This document shows, one piece after another, positions 37,838 to 49,114 of a DNA stretch of 64,000 nt. The position numbers and the translations under genes are program-made. This DNA comes from Stictocephala bisonia (taxonomy: Eukaryota; Arthropoda; Insecta; Hemiptera; Membracidae): NCBI GenBank assembly GCA_035578905.1, contig JAQJVL010000535.1:234001-298000 (forward strand), in the 5' to 3' direction. The notes below the pieces were generated by a model. That model was not told where the DNA came from, searched no databases, and worked only from the letters and a program-made list of their open reading frames with translations. Numbering within the stretch: position 1 is the stretch's first letter; the number at the start of each line of letters is the position of its first letter.

Positions 37838-39633
37838 TTGCTTCTACTTCAGTCATATCAGTAACCTTTAACCGTATACTAGGCGAACATCGGCCAGCGA
37901 ATACACATCTTACTACTACTTCAATCATATCAGTGACCTTTAACCGTATAGTAGGCGATCATCGGCCAGTGAATACACATCTTACTACTACGTCAATCAT
38001 ATCAGTGACCTTTAACCGTATAGTAGGCGATCATCGGCCAGCGAATACACATCTTACTACTACTTCAATCATATCAGTGACCTTTAACCGTATAGTAGGC
38101 GATCATCGGCCAGTGAATACACATCTTACTACTACTTCAATCATATCAGTGACCTTTAACCGTATAGTAGGCGATCATCGGCCAGTGAATACACATCTTA
38201 CTACTACTTCAATCATATCAGTGACCTTTAACCGTATAGTAGGCGATCATCGGCCAGTGAATACGCATCTTACTACTACTTCAGTCATATCAGTGACCTT
38301 TAACCGTATAGTAGGCGATCATCGGCCAGCGAATACACATCTTACTACTACTTCAATCATATCAGTGACCTTTAACCGTATAGTAGGCGATCATCGGCCA
38401 GTGAATACACATCTTACTACTACTTCAGTCATATCAGTGACCTTTAACCGTATAGTAGGCGATCATCGGCCAGCGAATACACATCTTACTACTACTTCAG
38501 TCATATCAGTGACCTTTAACCGTATAGTAGGCGATCATCGGCCAGTGAATACGCATCTTACTACTACTTCAGTCATATCAGTGACCTTTAACCGTATAGT
38601 AGGCGATCATCGGCCAGTGAATACACATCTTACTACTACTTCAATCATATCAGTGACCTTTAACCGTATAGTAGGCGATCATCGGCCAGTGAATACGCAT
38701 CTTACTACTACTTCAATCATATCAGTGACCTTTAACCGTATACTAGGCGATCATCGGCCAGTGAATACGCATCTTACTACTACTTCAGTCATATCAGTAA
38801 CCTTTAACCGTATAGTAGGCGATCATCGGCCAGTGAATACACATCTTACTACTACTTCAGTCATATCAGTGACCTTTAACCGTATAGTAGGCGATCATCG
38901 GCCAGTGAATACACATCTTACTACTACTTCAGTCATATCAGTGACCTTTAACCGTATAGTAGGCGATCATCGGCCAGTGAATACACATCTTACTACTACT
39001 TCAATCATATCAGTGACCTTTAACCGTATACTAGGCGATCATCGGCCAGTGAATACGCATCTTACTACTACTTCAGTCATATCAGTAACCTTTAACCGTA
39101 TAGTAGGCGATCATCGGCCAGTGAATACACATCTTACTACTACTTCAATCATATCAGTGACCTTTAACCGTATAGTAGGCGATCATCGGCCAGTGAATAC
39201 ACATATCTTACTACTACTTCAATCATATCAGTGACCTTTAACCGTATAGTAGGCGATCATCGGCCAGTGAATACGCATCTTACTACTACTTCAGTCATAT
39301 CAGTGACCTTTAACCGTATACTAGGCAATCATCGGCCAGTGAATACACATCTTACTACTACTTCAATCATATCAGTGACCTTTAACCGTATAGTAGGCGA
39401 TCATCGGCCAGTGAATACGCATCTTACTACTACTTCAGTCATATCAGTAACCTTTAACCGTATAGTAGGCGATCATCGGCCAGTGAATACACATCTTACT
39501 ACTACTTCAATCATATCAGTGACCTTTAACCGTATACTAGGCGATCATCGCCTAGCGAATACACATCTTGCACAACTTCAGTCATATTAGTGACCATTAA
39601 CCGTATACTAGGCAATCATCGCCCAACGAATCA
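37838..39633. repeat. Second 72-bp minisatellite, about 25 copies
   Basis: The unit runs ATCTTACTACTACTTCAATC, ATATCAGTGACCTTTAACCG, TATAGTAGGCGATCATCGGC and CAGTGAATACAC. It is unrelated to the 72-bp array at 30-36 kb despite the equal length. Copies are about 95-100% alike, with only a few variable sites (A/G in TCAATC/TCAGTC, CAGTG/CAGCG, ACACAT/ACGCAT). One plus-strand frame stays open for 433 codons until a 2-bp insertion near 39,205, then 119 codons more. It has no recognisable domain and is most simply a by-product of the 72-bp period. Confidence 0.96.
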
Positions 39634-39949
39634 AGCAACTAAGTGTCCCAATTAATTGAAAAACTGTGAAGTGTCCGAACTGTAAGATTATGAAAAAAAT
39701 TGAGATATGATCCAGTTTAAAAGTGATGAAGCTTTCAATTTCAGTAAGTCTAAATGCATGAATACGCATGTAATAAAAAAAATTATGCTACAAACGATTT
39801 CGACTTTCAGCAGGGACAATCGAGAAAAAATTCCAACAATCGGAACAATTCATTCCGAATTTCCACATCTAAGAGCGAACAGCTTCCTTCTTTGGAAAAC
39901 TAGTGGTTAACAAATTCCATCTTTATTCCATAAAATGGTGAATTAATTT

Positions 39950-40186
39950 ACACCAAAGGTCGGTAACATTTCACATACATTTTAAATTCACACAGATTTC
40001 TTAATTGATATTCATGCAAAGTTTACAGTTAAAATTACTACGGAATTTACAATTAAAATTATCGCAGCATTCACAGTTATAATGTATTTACATTTTAAGC
40101 TCACAACTAAATTACAATTTAAATTTATAAAGAATTTACCGTTTAAAATTAATGCAGAATACACTATTTAAATTCACACATAATGA
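39950..40186. repeat. Degenerate repeats of about 28 bp beside the palindromic element
   Basis: Loose repeats of GAATTTACAATTAAAATTA character occur six to eight times up to the left edge of the palindromic element. They are strongly diverged and no equivalent block lies beyond the right edge. Confidence 0.5.
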
Positions 40187-40327
40187 ATTCACAATTTAAA
40201 TTAACTCCGTAACCCTTCCAACCAACTATTTAGGTAGCTACGATTATTGTCTTTCCGGTTTACCTTTCTTTACGCTTAATTAAGTATTTTATCAAGGATA
40301 AAATACGACGGCATTTATTACTCGCTC

Positions 40328-40546
40328 TCATGAAACCCAAACAAGAACCCTCAACTGCATGCTCTCATGAAACCCAAACAAGAACCCTCAACTGCATGCT
40401 CTCATGAAACCCAAACAAGAACCCTCAACTGCATGCTCTCATGGAACCCAAACAAGAACCCTCAACTCCATGCTCTCATGGAACCCAAACAAGAACCCTC
40501 AACTGCATACTCTCATGAAACCCAAACAAGAACCCTCAACTGCAGC
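40328..40546 (+). repeat. 37-bp tandem repeat, left arm, about 6 copies
   Basis: Units of CATGAAACCCAAACAAGAAC followed by CCTCAACTGCATGCTCT. They are the exact reverse complement of the right-arm repeats. Small open frames of up to 70 codons arise from the repeat. Confidence 0.95.
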
Positions 40547-40974
40547 AAGATTTCATTACAGGAAAGTCTCTCATTTTAATCAATACAATAGGTGAATATA
40601 TTCTGCAATTTATGCAAATTTTCTTCTGCAAAAATGATAAAAGAAAGAAAAGCGTATTAGAAAAAATAGTTATTAGATTATGAAACGTATTTTGTAAATT
40701 ATATTACGGTAATTTACATTTAGCGGATGTTAAAAGGTGGCTGTTCCCATCTCCACAGGCTACTTAGTAGGTATTAAATATAATACGTATATATATTTTA
40801 CTGCAGTTTGAATATTTCTGCATGAACGGCCTTTCAGTGACACGGAAATATCTCCACGCTATCACTTTTCGTACAGTTTTTAATAGTTTCATATTAATCT
40901 GCTAAGAGTTAACCGTATGAACTTTGGGCAAGCCTTTGAATCTAGGTGCGGAGGGGTTCATTACTTTTTCAGAA

Positions 40975-41235
40975 ATTTACAGTGGTATTGACCCACCCAC
41001 CCTCCCTGACATGTACAGTTGGATTGACCCACCCACCCTTCTAGACACGTACAGTGGTATTGACCCACCCACCCCTCTAGGCACGTACAGTGGTATTGAC
41101 GTAATTCCTGAAACTCGCACTGTGTTATTGACCCACCTGCCCACCCATAAACGCACTGTGGTATTGACCCACCCACCCATACACGCACTGTGTTATTGAC
41201 CCATCCGCCCACCAATACACACACTGTGGTATTGT
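40975..41235 (-). repeat. 36-bp minisatellite, reversed block, about 7 copies
   Basis: Units such as GTACAGTGGTATTGACCCAC followed by CCACCCCTCTAGGCAC. Read on the minus strand they match the 36-bp G-rich family at 41,245-41,825. This block is more diverged than its partner. Confidence 0.9.
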
Positions 41236-41244
41236 ATTCAGTTC

Positions 41245-41825
41245 CAATGTACGTGTAGGGGTGGGCGCGTGGGTCAGTACCTATGTACGTGTAGGGGTGG
41301 GCGGGTGGGTCAGTACCACTGTACGTGTAGGGGTGGGCGGGTGGGTCAGTACCTATGTACGTGTAGGGGTGGGCGGGTGGGTCAGTACCACTGTACGTGT
41401 AGGGGTGGGCGGGTGGGTCAGTACCACTGTACGTGTAGGGGCGGGTGGGTGGGTTAGTACCACTGTACGTGTAGGGGCGAGCGGGTGGGTCAGTACCACT
41501 GTACGTGTAGGGGCGGGCGGGTGGGTCAGTACCACTGTACGTGTAGGGGCGGGCGGGTGGGTCAGTACCACTGTACGTGTAGGGGCGGGCGGGTGGCTCA
41601 GTACCACTGTACGTGTAGGGGCGGGTGGGTTGGTTAGTACCACTGTACGTGTAGGGTCGGGCGGGTGGGTCAGTACCACTGTACGTGTAGGGTCGGGCGG
41701 GTGGGTCAGTACCACTGTACGTGTAGGGGCGGGTGGGTTGGTTAGTACCACTGTACGTGTAGGGTCGGGCGGGTGGGTCAGTACCACTGTACGTGTAGGG
41801 GCGGGCGGGTGGGTCAGTACTACTG
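41245..41825 (+). repeat. 36-bp G-rich minisatellite, forward block, 16 copies, G-quadruplex motif
   Basis: Each unit is CCACTGTACGTGTA plus a G-rich block plus TCAGTA. The consensus G-block GGGGCGGGCGGGTGGG satisfies the four-run quadruplex pattern with one-base loops. About twelve of the sixteen units keep four runs of three or more G; the others have a broken run (for example GGCGCGTGGG, GGGTTGG). Long open frames on both strands (196 and 144 codons) are by-products of the 36-bp period. Confidence 0.95.
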
Positions 41826-42125
41826 TATTGAATGTTTATTTACTTCTCTAAATAAAATTCATTTCATTTCTATATCAAAATGTAAACTAAAACCAAATAA
41901 CTATAATATAAACTAATACCAACCAAATAAATATAAACTAATACATTAAACTGTGAAACTTATTCGAAAAGATAAATTTGGTAGACAGAAAAGTATTACC
42001 GTTAATGGTGAGAAAATAAGTTTATTAAACAACCATATTATATTCATTACCATTTATAATATATATTATGATTAACGTTAATCCTCCCTGCATAACAAGA
42101 TATAGCTGTAATAGGAATAACCAGA

Positions 42126-42608
42126 GCATGCAGTTGAGGGTTCTTGTTTGGGTTTCATGAGAGCATGCAGTTGAGGGTTCTTGTTTGGGTTTCATGAGAG
42201 CATGCAGTTGAGGGTTCTTGTTTGGGTTTCATGAGAGCATGCAGTTGAGGGTTCTTGTTTGGGTTTCATGAGAGCATGCAGTTGAGGGTTCTTGTTTGGG
42301 TTTCATGAGAGCATGCAGTTGAGGGTTCTTGTTTGGGTTTCATGAGAGCATGCAGTTGAGGGTTCTTGTTTGGATTCCATGAGAGCATGCAGTTGAGGGT
42401 TCTTGTTTGGGTTTCATGAGAGCATGCAGTTGAGGGTTCTTGTTTGGGTTTCATGAGAGCATGCAGTTGAGGGTTCTTGTTTGGGTTTCATGAGAGCATA
42501 CAGTTGAGGGTTCTTGTTTGGGTTTCATGAGAGCATGCAGTTGAGGGTTCTTGTTTGGGTTTCATGAGAGCATGCAGTTGAGGGTTCTTGTTTGGGTTTC
42601 ATGAGAGC
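42126..42608 (-). repeat. 37-bp tandem repeat, right arm, 13 copies
   Basis: Units AGAGCATGCAGTTGAGGGTT followed by CTTGTTTGGGTTTCATG, almost identical to each other. They are reverse-complementary to the left-arm array. Confidence 0.96.
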
Positions 42609-42749
42609 GAGTAATAAATGCCTTCGTATTTTACCCTTGATAAAATACTTAATTAAGCGTAAAGAAAGGTAAACCGGAAAGACAATAATCATAGCTACCT
42701 AAATAGTTGGTTGGAAGGGTTACGGAGTTAATTTAAATTGTGAATAGCA

Positions 42750-43490
42750 TTAAGTGGTTTTCATATCCTTAATGCCTATATCAAAAATCTTACTATTTTT
42801 GCTACACGTATTAAAAACTGGGCATGTTTAACCTCACTTTAGAACTAACTTCTAGTGACAAGAAAATACGTTGTGATTGTTACTGTGTATGTAAAACTAT
42901 CCATTAACAACCATTTTAAAACAATGGTCATTGTCTATAGTGTTCTGAAATATACCGAAATGGACCGACGTATTAAGAGCACTTCAACAATAGAGTAAAG
43001 TCATTATTTAGACTGAAAACTCCCGGGTGTAATGGACATAATATTGTTACAAACAACTTCAAGGCATTGTTAATAACTTTAAACTTTGAGTAATTTGAAT
43101 AATGTCATTTGCACAACCAAGTTAAACTAATAATTTAACGTTTAAATTACATTCAGAACTTTTAGGGCATAATTCATCACTAGAAACGTTTATGAATTGT
43201 TCTTTTTTCATGATAAATATTAATATTTTCTTTGTAAACACTGCCTTCTGTCCGTCGTACTATGCTTAATAGTTAGGGAAACGAAAGCTAGAAACTTAAT
43301 ATCGTTTAAGTAAACAAACTTAACCAGGCTAAGGGTAAACATTAATCTAAATTTAAATGCTTTGAACATCCATGCCTTAACAAACTATTAACATAGAATA
43401 GGTGGGCACAAATAGTGGTGAGAATTACATTTATTTATTACACTAAATGAATGATACTAGAAATATTGTCAATATTACAGCTATTATAGT
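42750..43490. other. Intergenic AT-rich sequence
   Basis: Nothing was recognised in this interval. Confidence 0.5.
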
Positions 43491-44062
43491 GCGGTAGTTC
43501 ACATGTAGTACAATCAATCATTACTACAGCTATCGTGGTACATGTAGTTCACATGTAGTACAATCAATTATTACTACAGCTATCAAGGTACATGTAGTTC
43601 ACATGTAGTACAATCAATTATTACTACAGCTATCAATGTACATGTAGTTCACATGTAGTACAATCAATCATTACTACAGCTATCATGGTACATGTAGTCC
43701 ACATGTAGTACAATCAATCATTACTACAGCTATCATAGTGCGTGCAGTTCACATGTAGTACACAATTATTACTACAGTTACCATGATGTGTGTAGTTCAC
43801 ATGTAGTACAATCAATCATTACTACAGCTATCATGGTGTGTGTAGTTCACATGTAGTACAATCAATTATTACTACAGCTATCGTGGTACGTGTAGTTCAC
43901 ATGTAGTGCAATCAATCATTACTACAGCTATCATAGTGCGTGTAGTTCACATGTAGTACAATCAATTATTACTACAGCTATCATAGTTCGTGTAGATCAA
44001 ATGTAGTACAATCAATCATTACTACAGCTATCATAGTGCGTGTAGTTCACATGTAGTACAAT
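43490..44062. repeat. Minisatellite, 50-bp unit, about 11-12 copies
   Basis: Units read TTACTACAGCTATCATGGTA, CATGTAGTTCACATGTAGTA and CAATCAATCA at exact 50-bp steps (for example 43,521 and 43,571). Each unit contains an internal near-palindrome around GTACATGTAG...ACATGTAGTAC. Confidence 0.96.
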
Positions 44063-44389
44063 AAAGTAAACAATTCACACAGGTATACCCGATACATGCT
44101 GATTACTGCAGTACTAGCGGAGAAACGAACGTCCTGTGGTGTACTTGCTACATAGGTACGGATGTTTCGTGAAAGTGTCAAGGTTTTACCAGTATAAATA
44201 ATAAATTAAGAACAGACTTCTTGGCAGTGTTAATAGTTTAATTACACTGTAAATAATTAGTAAATATTTACTGTATCGAAGCTTCTTGGTTGATTTTTAA
44301 ACATGCTTAATGTACCTTTAGAGAGGTTCAGCAAGTCAAAAGCCTGGATAAAGTGTGGTGAAGATCAGTTTGTGTTTACAGATCTCTAA

Positions 44390-44444
44390 TGTTTACAGTG
44401 GAAAATTTTCCACAGTAAACAAACATAATTTTCCACTGTAAACA
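44390..44444. repeat. 32-bp near-palindrome plus a third arm copy
   Basis: TGTTTACAGTGGAAAA is followed by its near reverse complement TTTTCCACAGTAAACA (44,390-44,421). The arm TTTTCCACTGTAAACATGA recurs just after, at about 44,429. It can form two alternative hairpins. Confidence 0.8.
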
Positions 44445-44749
44445 TGAGTCATCTGTTTGTTGATATGAACAGGAGGCCAAGAAATTTTTAGATATCAATG
44501 ATATTTTTTTATAGAAAAGTTATTATGTAAATCAAGACGAAAGGTGATCATTAAACTAAGGACAATGTTTGGAATGTCTTAAACTAAGTTTCTAATAAAG
44601 GATTATCTAGTATAACAACTAAAACTGCACTAATAATTCACAAATAGTAGACCTAGATTTAAAAAATGCTAACAGTTTAGACATTTTCAAATTGTAATAA
44701 AAAGTTAATATTGTAATGGCCCTTTTTTTATTGAAACTCATAATTAGTG

Positions 44750-44935
44750 TTATGGATGTTTAATAACTGTCGTATAGTGAAAGGTATCGTTAAAAACTCA
44801 AGTGAAAGTTTTTTACATGCTTCAGACCATAGGTTTGAATTGCGAGACTTGTTGAGAACTTCATATGGTCGATAAATACGACTTTCCACCTTTTTTATGA
44901 AATTTACTACTTCATACATTTCACCTAGCAAAGTA
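44750..44935. repeat. Dispersed repeat, diverged copy 1
   Basis: The stretch with TAGTGAAAGGTATCGTT and AAAACTCAAGTGAAAGT resembles 47,430-47,590 (TAGTGAAAAGTATCGTTC, AAAACTCGAGTGAAAGTG). Because the second copy lies inside the hAT element at 46,908-48,226, this one may be a relic of a related element. A 75-codon minus-strand frame here has no recognised domain. Confidence 0.6.
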
Positions 44936-46039
44936 GGATACATTGATATCGACAATATTCAAAGTACTGCACCGTGATAGAATATTTGATGTGCAACCAA
45001 TTGATAATAGTTATAAGTTTAAAAAAAACTGCTTTATTTGTAACTTTATGACATAAATTGACCATCCTCTTTTATTAGAGAATTGATTAACGCATCCACT
45101 GACAATATTTTCGCAAATCTCCCGCTGTGGCAACAACTCGTGGCAGAGCTGTGATTGGTTTCGTGCTTACGCGTGGTTCAAATGGTTTGTACAGTAAACA
45201 ATGGCTTAACTTGTTAGAGGTTTCATTGAGTAGGCTGCCGTAATGGATCTCGTAAACTGCGATATGTTAATATGAAATGTTGAAAGTGTTTCATCTTTTT
45301 TAGTGTTCCCATCTTGAAATTTGAGTAGTATACGTCCTACTTAAATTTAGAGTGATTAAAATTAGTCTAAATTAAATTTAGTCCTAATTAAAATTAGTCT
45401 TTTAGAGAATTTTATGACTGACTAATTAGTCATTTGTTTGAGTAGTATTATCAGTGCGAGTGCTGGAACACGGGTTGTTATTTTTATTTCATTTAATATC
45501 CTTCTTTATAAGCCTTTACTTCCTTGTCCTATCTCTGACAATGGAAGAAGCTGTACTCTCCGTTATCCCCAATTCGCCAACCAAGGAGACCAAGTCCTAC
45601 ATGATGGCTTGAAGTAATCAGGCTTACTATCTAATAACTTCCTCTACAAGACCTGCTTTGTTATTAGGTTATTTCATGAGACAATTAGGGAAGCTATATT
45701 GGAAAACCAGTTATATATAATGTGTAGACAATATGTTGTCAAGTTGAGTTTTACATGTAAATAAAGTACACGTACGTTTAGGTGAAGAACGTATTTAAGT
45801 AAAAAAGAATAATTCTTATAGAGTCAAATATTTTTCCCTAAGGTTTTCTTACGATTATTTATATGTCAAGTAACGTATATCTTTTACAATCATATATCGT
45901 AAATTATATATTATAATCCTCATACATCTTTAGGATCATTATAACTGAGAATAACTAACAACAGCGGAATTTTTACTTGACTTTTCAGTTCACATGGTCC
46001 TGCTGGTCTGTGCGTGAACTTCGTCCAACGATTGAAGTA

Positions 46040-46125
46040 CCACTGTTAGCTTAGTTGTAAGTTCTAACCTTGGACCATGCATTCCGCATTCTGAATCCTT
46101 AGCCACTGAGTCACAATAACTCCTT
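46040..46125 (-). mobile_element. Possible tRNA-derived SINE fragment
   Basis: Read on the minus strand, the segment has GTGACTCAGTGGCTAAGG, close to a tRNA A-box, and about 35 bp later AAGGTTAGAACTTAC, a weakened B-box. The spacing suits a tRNA-like pol III promoter. A full cloverleaf is not convincing, so this is read as a decayed SINE head and not as a tRNA gene. Confidence 0.35.
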
Positions 46126-46224
46126 TTAGTTCATTCATAACATTATTTTCGTATAAATTATATACTTGGTGGAATAATTTTTAGTAAGAATTCATAATTT
46201 ATAGCCTCTGAACTGTAAATATAA

Positions 46225-46635
46225 AAATCTTTAGACAATCCTGTCAACAGTTCAAATTGACGTGAAGTTTTATTTTCTCACTACATGTTTCAATTAAAAA
46301 TATCATCTTCAGGTGAACACAAAAAACATTTTGATAACTGTACATCACTGAACACAAAAATATAAATAAAATCTAGATACCCAAAATAACAACCTATATA
46401 ATTCAGTCTCCATGGAAACGTTAAATATTTATTTTTTAACTTAACATAACTATATTGGTTGTTTTTAGGTGTTCTACATTTTTATTTTTTGTTTATATTT
46501 TTGTGTTCAGTTTTTTATAGTTATCAAAATGTTTTTGTGTTCACCTGAAGATGATATTTTTATACTTAAACATGTCGTGAGAAAATAAAACTTCAAATTA
46601 ATTTGAACTGTTGATAGGTTTGTCTAAATATTTTT
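46225..46635. mobile_element. Foldback MITE, about 0.41 kb
   Basis: The left arm (about 46,225-46,375) and the right arm (about 46,490-46,635) are inverted copies. Both contain CAACAGTTCAAATT, TTTTATTTTCTCAC, ATATCATCTTCAGGTGAACA and GAACACAAAAATATAAA in mirrored order. About 110 bp separates the arms. There is no coding capacity, and no clear target duplication was identified. Confidence 0.8.
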
Positions 46636-46839
46636 TGAATAATTTTTAACAGTAAATATTATCATAGAAAACTATAGATAGGTCCAAGACAAATTTTCGC
46701 CTAACATGTTGCTTTGTATGAAATCCAATGTTGTAAGCATAAATTATTAATTGTATTGCTGGCCTTATCATGTGCATTTACAACCATTAAATCCGAGCAG
46801 TTGATGAGATGGTTTTTAAGTAGTTTTACTTTTGGATAT

Positions 46840-46907
46840 TCTACGAATGTAACAAACAAAAGAACTACATTGAAGTATATTGCCTTAAAAATAGTATTAC
46901 TTGTGAC
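46840..46907. repeat. 100-bp minisatellite, first unit (interrupted)
   Basis: AACTACATTGAAGTATATTG through AGTATTACTTGTGAC is the beginning of the 100-bp array found again from 48,227. The unit is split by the hAT insertion. Confidence 0.85.
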
Positions 46908-48226
46908 TAGTGATGGGAGAAAAGTCACAACCTATGACTTTTTCATGGTGATTTTAGAATCACAGGTCGACCTCACAGCTCAGAACGAAACCGCTCACTA
47001 ATCACTCCAGTGATCCGCTATGCCGCTCTTTCAGCTCTACTTCTAATCAGCCAGAGCTGTAATGGAACAGTACAACCTTTCCCCACCAGTCGCGCGTCAC
47101 GTTATACAAAGCAATTGAGACTATATAGCCAGTTCGATCCTTTCCCGCGCTGTTATTTAATTAAGTTAAGACTATTGTGATCTCACTCAGCCTTATTATG
47201 AGTAGGTCACAAAGAAGTCCTCTTTGGAGCTTCTTCACACCTCCGGGTGATAATTTTGCAATATGTAATTTTCTTTTCACTACACTACTATGAGTTCAGC
47301 TGTTTTCGTTATGTGTTTACAACCTGCGAAACATCATATTTTCAACAGCTGTCTATTGTTTACTACCGAAAGTAACATTGTTTACAACCGAAAATTTTCC
47401 ACACTCAACAACACCTGTTTTTATTCCGTAGTGTAGTGAAAAGTATCGTTCAAAACTCGAGTGAAAGTGTTTTGTATGTTCTCGACCAGTTGAAGTGCTC
47501 GACAAGTCTCGCACTTCAAACGTATGGTCTCGAACATGCAAAACCCCACTTTCCACTCTTGTTATGAAATATACTATATAAACCAACTACATCAAATTTG
47601 AAAAAATAAATTAAAATATTTCTTGCATTAATATTGTTACTTGTAATTTTAGTTATTAATTATACCAAATTAAGCTTCAATTTAAGTATTTAGAAATTGT
47701 GATAAGTATAATGCTGTTAAATTTAATAAATTATTGTTTAAATACGAAGAATTAATTTTTAAATATTTAGTTGAAATACTTTATACAGTTTATTGTAACT
47801 AATTTAATTTGATTCAATATACGTTTTAACTTAAGATGTGTTTAATTAATAATATGTGTATAATTTCTGCTCCAAAAATTTCATTATAGTAATTGAAAGA
47901 GCACTACAAGACGTTTTTAATATTTGTCAGCATAAAAAACAGTAATTCTTTTGTTTTCAATGCGGATGGTATATGTTTTTAACTAGGCTTGAAATCAATA
48001 CAAATAATTTGATATAAAATTATTATTTAAAGTATTTATATTCCTCTCAGTTTAAATCTTGTGTACCAAGCGTTACGATTGGTAGGCCGTAGGTCTCTAA
48101 GTTATTTGACGTTCAAATCACAGTTGGAACGAAAAGAGCGAAATCACTAATTAAAATCACAGGTCACACAAGTGAGCAGGAACGGTTATCACTGTTCACT
48201 TAAAAGAACAGATAATCACATCACTA
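46908..48226. mobile_element. Non-autonomous hAT transposon, 1.32 kb, 8-bp target duplication
   Basis: The element starts TAGTGATGGGAG and ends CATCACTA, giving short inverted termini (TAGTGATG) of hAT style. CTTGTGAC flanks it directly on both sides (46,900-46,907 and 48,227-48,234), an 8-bp target duplication diagnostic of hAT. Removing it rebuilds a 100-bp minisatellite unit. The internal sequence is AT-rich without a transposase. A 77-codon minus-strand frame at 47,353-47,586 lies in a dispersed repeat segment and shows no hAT domain. Confidence 0.85.
47395..47590. repeat. Dispersed repeat, copy 2, inside the hAT element
   Basis: Contains TAGTGAAAAGTATCGTTC and TTGTTATGAAATATACTA motifs shared in diverged form with 44,750-44,935. 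It also contains a short self-complementary part around GAAGTGCTCGACAAGTCTCGCACTTC. Confidence 0.6.
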
Positions 48227-49114
48227 CTTGTGACTATGATATGAATTCAACATCTAAAAGAACTACATTGAATATATTATCTTCAAAATAGTATTACTTG
48301 TATACTATGATATGAATCTAACAAATAAAAGTTAGACATTTTCATATACTTCATTGTAGAACTTCATTGAAGTATATTGTCATCAAAATAGTATTACTTG
48401 TATACTATGATATGAATCTAACAAATAAAAGTTAGACATTTTCATATACTTCATTGTAGAACTACATTGAAGTATATTGTCATCAAAATAGTATTACTTG
48501 TATACTATGATATGAATCTAACAAATAAAAGTTAGACATTTTCATATACTTCATTGTAGAACTACATTGAAGTATATTGTCATCAAAATAGTATTACTTG
48601 TATACTATGATATGATCTAACAAATAAAAGTTAGACATTTTACATATACTTCATTGTAGAACTACATTGAAGTATATTGTCATCAAAATAGTATTACTTG
48701 TATACTATGATATGAATCTAACAAATAAAAGTTAGACATTTTCATATAGGCCTACTTCATTGTAGAACTTCATTGAAGTATATTGTCATCAAAATAGTAT
48801 TACTTGTATACTATGATATGAATCTAACAAATAAAAGTTAGACATTTTCATATACTTCATTGTAGAACTACATTGAAGTATATTGTCATCAAAATAGTAT
48901 TACTTGTATACTATGATATGAATCTAACAAATAAAAGTTAGACATTTTCATATACTTCATTGTAGAACTACATTGAAGTATATTGTCATCAAAATATTAT
49001 TACTTGTATACTATGATATGAATCTAACAAATAAAAGTTAGACATTTTCATATACTTCATTGTAGAACTACATTGAAGCATATTGTCATCAAAATAGTAT
49101 TACTTATATACTAT
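48227..49114. repeat. 100-bp minisatellite, part 1, about 8-9 copies
   Basis: Units read GTTAGACATTTTCATATACT, TCATTGTAGAACTACATTGA, AGTATATTGTCATCAAAATA, GTATTACTTGTATACTATGA and TATGAATCTAACAAATAAAA at exact 100-bp steps (48,331 and 48,431). One unit has a GGCCTA insertion (about 48,748). Copies are nearly identical. The array continues beyond the 3.85-kb transposon. Confidence 0.96.

Larger units (their letters stand above)
40187..42745. mobile_element. Foldback-like palindromic element built of minisatellites, 2.56 kb
   Basis: The outer 140 bp on each side are near-perfect inverted copies (40,187-40,330 and 42,605-42,745), sharing for example CTTTACGCTTAATTAAGTAT and GGTAGCTACGATTATTGTCT with few changes. 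Inside each lies the same 37-bp tandem repeat in opposite orientation: about 6 copies on the left and 13 on the right. The centre holds a 36-bp minisatellite in two opposing blocks (40,975-41,235 and 41,245-41,825). This nested mirror order matches foldback transposons, whose long inverted ends contain tandem repeats. No transposase frame was found. No clear target duplication was seen: the flanks are TAATGA on the left and AGCATT on the right. Confidence 0.7.

Noticed and set aside
41261..41851. 196-codon Gly/Val/Thr frame and its 144-codon antisense partner
   Set aside because: By-products of the 36-bp G-rich array.
45541..45612. 23-codon frame beginning MEEAVLSVIP in good start context
   Set aside because: Too short, followed by a stop, with no splice donor or homologue that I can recognise.
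46040..46125. A functional tRNA gene
   Set aside because: The B-box is degraded and no complete cloverleaf with anticodon arm could be drawn; kept only as a possible SINE relic.
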